This document shows, one piece after another, positions 1 through 4,046 of a stretch of DNA of 8,703 bases. Position numbers and translations under genes: made by a program. Under the pieces are notes generated by a model. It saw nothing but the letters and a program-made list of their open reading frames with translations. It was not told where the DNA came from and made no database searches. Each line of letters opens with the position of its first letter. Within the stretch, counting starts at the first letter, position 1. The DNA is from Bacteroidales bacterium (GTDB taxonomy: Bacteria; Bacteroidota; Bacteroidia; Bacteroidales; WCHB1-69), in NCBI GenBank assembly GCA_028683685.1, contig JAQUHH010000087.1, positions 1 through 8,703 of the forward strand, read 5' to 3'.

Positions 1-2787
1 TAATAATTTATTTTTTGTTTTTTCATTTATAATAAAGGCTTCATTAAAACCAGTTTTTATACCATAATTTATTTTAATATTCCAATCTTTTAAAGCCGTG
101 CCATTTTTTTCAATTTTATTTTTAATTTGTGATTCTTGATGATTTGAAATTATCCAAATATCATCGACTATTGGTTTAATTTCAGTTTTTTTATTTTCAT
201 AAAAGGTAAAATCTGAAAATTTTGTTTCTTTTATTAAATCATTTGCAATAAATGGCAGTGATGTTTTTAGTTTTTCTTTTTTAAATATTAAAATATTTGA
301 ATCCACAGTTGCACTTTCAAAAATTCCAGCACCTAAATCTATTAATAAAATTGGGTTGGTGTATTGTAAAAGATAATTTCTCAAAGCTTTTCCGTAATTT
401 GCTCGTAACCATTTGTTAGATGTAATAAAACCCAACAAGCCATTGTTTTTCAATAGAATATTCCCTTTTTCGTAGAAGAGACAATACAAATCACTTGTTT
501 TTTCGTAGGTGTAAAATCCTGATTTTTCTAGAATTTTAGATGTTTCGTTCAAAGATTGTAATTGAACATACGGCGGATTCCCAATCACCACATCAAAACC
601 ACCATTATATTCGGTACGAAAAGCATGTTCATAAGTGCAAATCATTTTTTGTACAAGGGGTTGCAACCCCTTGCCAATGTCTAACAAACTATGCTTTTCC
701 CGATTATTAAAAATATATTTTTCAGCGTTTTTCAAATACTCGTGCGATTCAACAACTCTTCTGTCAAATTTTTGAGCCCATAAATTAAAAGTTTCATCTT
801 TTGGTATTCCCAAATATTCTTTAAACAACTGAGCAGACTTGCCTTTTAATTTTCGTACAATATCAGACAGTTCTTCTTCATCGCATACCAATAGCATGTG
901 AACATGGTCGTTACAAATATTGTAAGCCAAACAATTGTATTGCTCTTCCGTAACAATACTTTGTATGATTTCAGTTACTTTTATGGCTTCATCACCTTCA
1001 AGATAAACACTTCGGTCAATATGCAATTCGCCATTCGCCTTTGGTTGTCTCACTCTGTACTTTTTCATTCTCTCCGAAGTGCGTGTATCATGGGTAACCC
1101 AGGTTACATGCCAGACTTTTTTTTGTTTTTCTTTAAACACCGTTGGAAATTCTTTTTGCCAACTAAAGGCTTTTTCGCCTGCCACTTCGGGGTCGTCAAT
1201 TAAGGAGTTGCCACATTTAATATTATTGTTTAAATCGTTTAGTTTTCGATTGGGTTGTGCTGTGCGTAGCCAAAGCGAGAGTTTTGCAATTTCAACACTT
1301 TCCTCGTTAATATCCACACCAAACAAATTGTTTTCTAAAATCGAATTTTCAACATTAGGAAAAACGATACCACCACCCAATAATTTGGCTTCTAATTCAT
1401 CAATGTATTTGTGTTCTGCAATTAAGAAATTAAGAGCTTCATTTAAAAATGCTCCACTGCCACAAGCAGGGTCTACAATAGTGATTTTTAATAACCAATC
1501 TCTATATTTGGTGATTTTGTCTAATAAATTCTTTTTGGTTTGAATTTGGCGTTTTTTGTCCGTAAAATACTCTTCCTCAATAATTTGAAATTCTGTTTTT
1601 TTCTCCGAACAAAGTTTGCCAACTGTGTTTTCGACAATGTATTTTGTAATGTATTTGGGCGTGTAAAAAACACCGTCTTTTTTGCGTTTGGTCGCACTTT
1701 TGTTTACTTCGTTGCCCTCCAGTTGGGCTTTTATCTCATCCAATTCGTTCAATGAATTTTCAAAAATATGTCCCAAAATATTTACATCAACTTCGCTCGA
1801 AAAATCATATTCCGAAAGTTTTAAAGTGTTTTTGTATAATATTTCATCGTCAATTAAAATAGTATCCAAAATTTCATCCGGTTTAAAAAGTCCGCCGTTG
1901 TAAGCAAAAATATCATGTTGCTTTCCTTTAAATCCTGTGTTCAGATAACCAAAATATTTCTTAAACCGTTCATAAAGTGGCTTGTATTCGTCCAGTTCTT
2001 TAAGTTGTACCCATTGCTTTAAAATTAAACGAACTGAATTTGGAGGTAACAATTGACGGTCTTCGGCAAAAAACAAGAACAAAAAACGGTCAAGTAATTT
2101 TTGTGACTTTTTGAAAAGTTCTAAGGCTTCAAATTGTGGATTAAGCTGTGTTAAGTTCTGAAACAACTCACGCTTAAATAGCGAATAATCTTTATATAAT
2201 TGCTTTGTAATTAAATCTTCATGACTTAATGATTCATCTTTCAATTTTTTGGGAATACCTTGAGATATGTTTTCATAAGCCAGACACAAATACAGGATTT
2301 CAAACTCTTTTAGGCTAAGTGTAAACAGATTAAATTCTTCATGTTCAATGGCGTTATCAATATAAAACCTAAGTTTTTCAAAATTTGAAGTAATGACATA
2401 AACACAGTCTTTTTGATTGTTTTTATATCCGAAAGCCTGGACTTCGATTTTTTGTAAATCGGTTGTATTTGTACCTTTTAGTTCAATAACACCAATCACT
2501 TTATCGTTTACAATAATTCCACCATCCGCTTTTTTACTGTCTTTTTCGTTTTTAATTTCAGTAATTAAATTAAAGTTTGGAGTTGGATTTTTGGTATAAC
2601 CAAAAACATTTACAAACAAATCAATCAAAAATTCGCCTTGATATTGCTCTTCCTTGCTATTTCGTATGTTTTCCTGAATTACTGGATTAAGAAAATGAGT
2701 TTTGTAAACACTCCATTTGTTTAAAATGGTCTCCTTATTTTGTAAGTTGACATACTTAGTAATTACTGAATTTTGAAATAGGGACAT
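1..2787 (-). CDS. Type IIG-like restriction-modification enzyme (Eco57I/TaqI_C type) with an internal HUH/Y1 transposase domain; C-terminus beyond window
   Basis: I translated this strand by hand: 929 codons from ATG 2785-2787 run without a stop to base 1, so the C-terminus lies outside the window. In order: a probable PD-(D/E)XK nuclease (D88, E102-L-K104 in VIGVIELKG), a helical region, then N6-adenine methylase motifs: YTP 375-377, DPACGSGAF 439-447 (AdoMet binding), FGVDIN 489-494, CGNSLI 525-530 and IGNPPY 735-740 (catalytic). Residues about 900-929 (NYGIKTGFNEAFII) resemble the start of the TaqI-like specificity domain. Known family role: one polypeptide that methylates adenine in its target and cleaves unmodified DNA. 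Oddity: about 170 residues (553-725) of an HUH transposase separate CGNSLI from NPPY, normally only tens of residues apart. No Shine-Dalgarno is visible at the start. Methylase identity is firm; the nuclease call is moderate; activity is unknown. Confidence 0.9.
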   Translation of the reverse strand, partial: MSLFQNSVITKYVNLQNKETILNKWSVYKTHFLNPVIQENIRNSKEEQYQGEFLIDLFVNVFGYTKNPTPNFNLITEIKNEKDSKKADGGIIVNDKVIGVIELKGTNTTDLQKIEVQAFGYKNNQKDCVYVITSNFEKLRFYIDNAIEHEEFNLFTLSLKEFEILYLCLAYENISQGIPKKLKDESLSHEDLITKQLYKDYSLFKRELFQNLTQLNPQFEALELFKKSQKLLDRFLFLFFAEDRQLLPPNSVRLILKQWVQLKELDEYKPLYERFKKYFGYLNTGFKGKQHDIFAYNGGLFKPDEILDTILIDDEILYKNTLKLSEYDFSSEVDVNILGHIFENSLNELDEIKAQLEGNEVNKSATKRKKDGVFYTPKYITKYIVENTVGKLCSEKKTEFQIIEEEYFTDKKRQIQTKKNLLDKITKYRDWLLKITIVDPACGSGAFLNEALNFLIAEHKYIDELEAKLLGGGIVFPNVENSILENNLFGVDINEESVEIAKLSLWLRTAQPNRKLNDLNNNIKCGNSLIDDPEVAGEKAFSWQKEFPTVFKEKQKKVWHVTWVTHDTRTSERMKKYRVRQPKANGELHIDRSVYLEGDEAIKVTEIIQSIVTEEQYNCLAYNICNDHVHMLLVCDEEELSDIVRKLKGKSAQLFKEYLGIPKDETFNLWAQKFDRRVVESHEYLKNAEKYIFNNREKHSLLDIGKGLQPLVQKMICTYEHAFRTEYNGGFDVVIGNPPYVQLQSLNETSKILEKSGFYTYEKTSDLYCLFYEKGNILLKNNGLLGFITSNKWLRANYGKALRNYLLQYTNPILLIDLGAGIFESATVDSNILIFKKEKLKTSLPFIANDLIKETKFSDFTFYENKKTEIKPIVDDIWIISNHQESQIKNKIEKNGTALKDWNIKINYGIKTGFNEAFIINEKTKNKLL
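613..1131 (-). other. In-frame RAYT/TnpA_REP-like HUH (Y1) transposase domain inside the methylase
   Basis: Residues about 553-725 of the restriction-modification protein match the REP-associated transposase pattern. It starts with a first strand WHVTWVTHDTR (559-569). The metal-binding HUH motif is DHVHMLLV (627-634; H628, H630). Next come LWAQKFDRRVV (669-679), equivalent to the family's W-x-x-x-F block, and a helix ending KYIFNN (690-695), where Y691 is the likely nucleophilic tyrosine. Known role of such domains: single-strand DNA nicking and joining at hairpins. The HUH histidines and tyrosine are retained, so the domain could be active, but this is inference. The flanks (WQKEFPTVF before, GGFDVVIGNPPY after) read like the ordinary methylase, so the boundaries are good to about 10 residues. 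The frame is open throughout, which argues against a recent disruptive insertion. Confidence 0.82.
652..681. repeat. REP-like palindrome copy 1, inside the restriction-modification coding sequence
   Basis: A perfect 20-bp palindrome, CAAGGGGTTGCAACCCCTTG (654-673), with conserved flanks (TA before, CCAATGTC after). The whole 30-bp block is identical to 3030-3059. On the minus strand it encodes residues 704-713 (IGKGLQPLVQ), just after the HUH domain and before the NPPY segment, and keeps the frame open. Confidence 0.9.
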
Positions 2788-2864
2788 ATTGAATAAATAT
2801 TATTGGGTAAAAATAGTAAAAATCCAATAAATAAACAATTCGTAAATGAATAGAATAATAAAAT

Positions 2865-2872
2865 CAAAATTA
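2865..2872 (-). promoter_or_regulatory. Candidate -7 element (TAATTTTG) for the restriction-modification gene
   Basis: On the minus strand this reads TAATTTTG, matching the Bacteroidota -7 consensus TAnnTTTG. It lies about 78 bp before the start codon. No TTG -33 element is found at the usual 19-21 bp spacing, so the assignment is weak. Confidence 0.35.
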
Positions 2873-2925
2873 TTTATTTTGTAAATGCTTGACATTATGA
2901 GCAATTTTCTTTGCTCGAATTTTCT

Positions 2926-2951
2926 CAACAAAAAGAGCCTCGAAAGGCTCT
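2926..2951 (-). terminator. Intrinsic terminator-like hairpin in repeat A
   Basis: On the minus strand AGAGCCT-TTCG-AGGCTCT is a 7-bp stem with a UUCG tetraloop, followed by TTTTGTTG. This is a good intrinsic terminator. It would stop minus-strand transcription entering from the tRNA side before the restriction-modification promoter region. Confidence 0.7.
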
Positions 2952-3029
2952 AAGCAATCAGGACAAGTGTTTCGGCAAAATACCATTACATTAATCAAAT
3001 TACTCGGAAGAGTAGTTCGTTTTCCCTTT

Positions 3030-3059
3030 TACAAGGGGTTGCAACCCCTTGCCAATGTC
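3030..3059. repeat. REP-like palindrome copy 2 (end of repeat A)
   Basis: The perfect 20-bp palindrome CAAGGGGTTGCAACCCCTTG at 3032-3051, flanked by TA and CCAATGTC. The 30-bp block is identical to the copy in the restriction-modification gene (652-681) and in the same orientation. Confidence 0.9.
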
Positions 3060-3097
3060 AAAAGAAAATGCGAAACGATTTCAAAAAATTATGCTTT

Positions 3098-3123
3098 TAC
3101 AAGAGGTTGCAACCCCTTACCAA
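3098..3123. repeat. REP-like palindrome copy 3, degenerate
   Basis: TACAAGAGGTTGCAACCCCT (3098-3117) followed by TACCAA. It matches the other copies except for G to A at 3104 and G to A at 3119, which break the perfect symmetry. It lies 66 bp after copy 2 in the same orientation. This spacing of two repeat units resembles the paired REP arrangement known for RAYT systems, although those pairs are usually inverted. Confidence 0.75.
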
Positions 3124-3185
3124 AAAAGCGCAAAAGATATCAATTGAATTTAAAAACAAAAAAAACTATTTTTTTCTTTAAACAC

Positions 3186-3216
3186 TTGACTTATCTGAAA
3201 GTTTGTATTACTTTTG
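3186..3216 (+). promoter_or_regulatory. Strong Bacteroidota-type promoter
   Basis: TTG at 3186-3188, a 20-bp spacer, then TACTTTTG at 3209-3216. The -7 box and spacer equal those of the tRNA-Val promoter at 3879-3910. The predicted transcript starts near 3220 and runs rightward into two hairpins, with no protein gene downstream. Confidence 0.65.
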
Positions 3217-3219
3217 TAG

Positions 3220-3310
3220 TCTCGATTCTGTGAGATTCGAGGTATCTGCCCCTCTTTAGTTGCAAAATTAAAGAGGGGTCTGCTTTGTGGATATATTAAA
3301 TTAATCTTTT
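3220..3310 (+). ncRNA. Candidate small RNA with two hairpins, unknown family
   Basis: Directly after the promoter lies hairpin 1 (CTCGA 3221-3225 with TCGAG 3237-3241, extended by TCT/AGA across a T-T mismatch, loop GTG). Hairpin 2 follows: a perfect 10-bp stem CCCCTCTTTA (3249-3258) with TAAAGAGGGG (3269-3278) around the loop GTTGCAAAAT, flanked by direct TCTGC repeats. The AT-rich tail ending TCTTTTTATTT (3305-3315) may serve for termination, so the 3' end is uncertain. I do not recognise an RNA family. It could instead be the leader of a lost gene. Confidence 0.4.
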
Positions 3311-3360
3311 TATTTGGTAAATACTTGACATTATGACCAATTTTCTTTGTTCTAATCTCC

Positions 3361-3387
3361 ACAACAAAAAGAGCCTCGAAAGGCACT
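3361..3387 (-). terminator. Degraded terminator-like hairpin in repeat B
   Basis: On the minus strand AGTGCCT-TTCG-AGGCTCT is followed by TTTTTGTTG. It has the same UUCG-capped stem as copies A and C, with one mismatch, so it should be weaker. Confidence 0.5.
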
Positions 3388-3467
3388 AAGGCTATCAGGA
3401 CAAGTGTTTCTGCAAAACACCAATTCATTAATCAAATTACTTGGAAGAGTAGTTCGTTTTTCCCTTT

Positions 3468-3497
3468 TACAAGGGGTTGCAACCCCTTGCCAAAGTC
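3468..3497. repeat. REP-like palindrome copy 4 (end of repeat B)
   Basis: Perfect 20-bp palindrome at 3470-3489. The 30-bp block differs from copies 1 and 2 by one base (T to A at 3494) and has the same orientation. Confidence 0.9.
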
Positions 3498-3558
3498 AAA
3501 ATCAAATTGCTTTTGGGATTAATTTGATTAATGTATTGGCATTATTTATAAGTATTTT

Positions 3559-3624
3559 TTTTTGTAATTCTCTAATTCCCACAACAAAAAGAGCCTCGAA
3601 AGGCTCTAAGCAATCAGGACAAGT
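3559..3624. repeat. Partial direct repeat, copy C
   Basis: Matches the hairpin part of copies A and B: CCACAACAAAAAGAGCCTCG and the following GGCTCTAAGCAATCAGGACA are nearly identical, with a looser T-rich match to the left. It diverges right after ACAAGT at 3624 and lacks the GGAA hairpin and the palindrome. So the terminator-bearing part can exist without the REP-like part, or C has been truncated. Confidence 0.75.
3583..3607 (-). terminator. Intrinsic terminator-like hairpin in repeat C
   Basis: On the minus strand AGAGCCT-TTCG-AGGCTCT (3607 to 3590) is followed by TTTTGTTG, identical in stem and loop to the copy A hairpin. It could back up the tRNA terminator. Confidence 0.65.
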
Positions 3625-3651
3625 ATCTAAGCTTAACTTCTCCACTCACGA

Positions 3652-3725
3652 TTGCATGCAAAAATAGGTAATTTTGGAATAGAATTCTGAATGTTTTAAA
3701 AATTTGTATGCAAATTGTATGCAAA
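3652..3725 (+). repeat. Three copies of the 11-mer TTGYATGCAAA
   Basis: TTGCATGCAAA at 3652-3662, then two exact tandem copies of TTGTATGCAAA at 3704-3714 and 3715-3725. The first holds the 10-bp palindrome TTGCATGCAA. They lie immediately downstream of the tRNA-Val gene and abut its terminator. They might be protein-binding or recombinase-arm sites, but nothing in the window confirms this. Confidence 0.55.
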
Positions 3726-3726
3726 T

Positions 3727-3762
3727 AAAAAAGAGAGTTACAAAATAATATTGTAACTCTCT
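3727..3762 (-). terminator. tRNA-Val intrinsic terminator
   Basis: A 12-bp perfect stem (AGAGAGTTACAA at 3732-3743 with TTGTAACTCTCT at 3751-3762) lies 9 bp after the tRNA 3' end. On the minus strand it is followed by a T-run, TTTTTTATTT. Confidence 0.88.
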
Positions 3763-3771
3763 GATTATCAG

Positions 3772-3846
3772 TGGGAGATACTGGGCTCGAACCAGTGACC
3801 CCCTGCTTGTAAGGCAGGTGCTCTGAACCGACTGAGCTAATCTCCC
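3772..3846 (-). tRNA. tRNA-Val (anticodon UAC)
   Basis: A 75-nt cloverleaf on the minus strand: acceptor stem GGGAGAT/ATCTCCC, D-arm GCTC/GAGC, anticodon stem CCTGC/GCAGG around the loop CTTACAA (anticodon TAC, reading GUA and other valine codons), and T-arm ACTGG-TTCGAGC-CCAGT, with discriminator A at 3772. CCA is not encoded, so it must be added after transcription. The gene has its own promoter (3879-3910) and terminator (3727-3762), making a single-gene transcription unit. tRNA 3' ends are common integration sites, and the repeat-rich side here lies downstream of that end. Confidence 0.96.
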
Positions 3847-3878
3847 TTTAATAATTCTTAAACAGTAAAAGAACGGTA

Positions 3879-3910
3879 CAAAAGTAGAACTTTTTTCAAT
3901 ACAATACAAA
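3879..3910 (-). promoter_or_regulatory. tRNA-Val promoter
   Basis: On the minus strand: TTTG (3910-3907), a 20-bp spacer, then TACTTTTG (3886-3879). This is a full match to the Bacteroidota -33/-7 consensus, ending about 32 bp before the mature tRNA 5' end. Confidence 0.82.
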
Positions 3911-4046
3911 AAATAAAGTATCTTTTTTAAGAAAAAATATCAACATATTGATTTTCAGTTACTATAATTTTTCGATCACAAATCATCAAGTTCATATAAA
4001 GTGGCTTTAAACTTAATTTAATCAAGAAAAAGGGGACACTGAAATA

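Larger units (their letters stand above)
2877..3066. repeat. Long direct repeat, copy A
   Basis: About 185 bp closely matching copy B at 3313-3504 (offset 436-438 bp). Landmarks in order: TAAATRCTTGACATTATGA, a terminator-like hairpin (2934-2951), CAGGACAAGTGTTTC, a GGAA-capped 5-bp hairpin (3001-3014), GTAGTTCG, and the REP-like palindrome (3032-3051). Differences from B are scattered substitutions and a few single-base indels, so the duplication is not recent. I do not recognise the element. It resembles a small non-autonomous structured repeat rather than a gene. Confidence 0.85.
3313..3504. repeat. Long direct repeat, copy B
   Basis: Counterpart of copy A, with the same order of terminator-like hairpin (3370-3387), GGAA hairpin (3438-3451) and REP-like palindrome (3470-3489). 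In the GGAA hairpin one C:G pair of copy A becomes T:G, which still pairs as G-U in RNA. Single-base insertions relative to A (in TAAGGCTATC and in the T-run near 3460) disrupt any shared reading frame. Confidence 0.85.
2788..3771. other. Gene-poor intergenic region built of repeats and hairpins
   Basis: About 980 bp between the restriction-modification gene and tRNA-Val. Short open frames exist on both strands, but copies A and B differ by single-base indels that shift any shared frame, so they are probably not genes. Contents: repeat copies A, B and C, three minus-strand terminator-like hairpins, three REP-like palindromes, a strong plus-strand promoter with two downstream hairpins, three TTGYATGCAAA 11-mers and the tRNA terminator. 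Each is listed separately. Confidence 0.75.

Noticed and set aside
613..1131. A recent insertion sequence disrupting the methylase gene
   Set aside because: There is no frameshift, no internal stop, no separate start with its own promoter, and no clear terminal repeats or IS ends; the frame runs through into intact methylase motifs.
898..1903. Plus-strand open frames across the restriction-modification region
   Set aside because: They are antisense to the continuous minus-strand methylase/HUH frame, which carries recognisable motifs; the plus-strand translations show none.
3030..3497. CRISPR array
   Set aside because: The palindromic repeats are irregularly spaced (about 66 and 370 bp apart), few in number and lie within longer duplicated flanks, with no uniform spacers and no cas genes.
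2967..3667. Short open frames over repeats A, B and C on both strands
   Set aside because: The A and B versions fall out of frame with each other through single-base indels, and the similarity follows DNA hairpins rather than codons. A decayed gene cannot be fully excluded.
3646..3909. 87-codon minus-strand frame covering the tRNA gene
   Set aside because: It is the translated shadow of tRNA-Val and its flanks.
3911..4046. Gene or terminator between the tRNA promoter and the lptD-like stop
   Set aside because: The stretch is AT-rich, with only a weak A/T-paired inverted repeat near 3918-3942; nothing could be supported.
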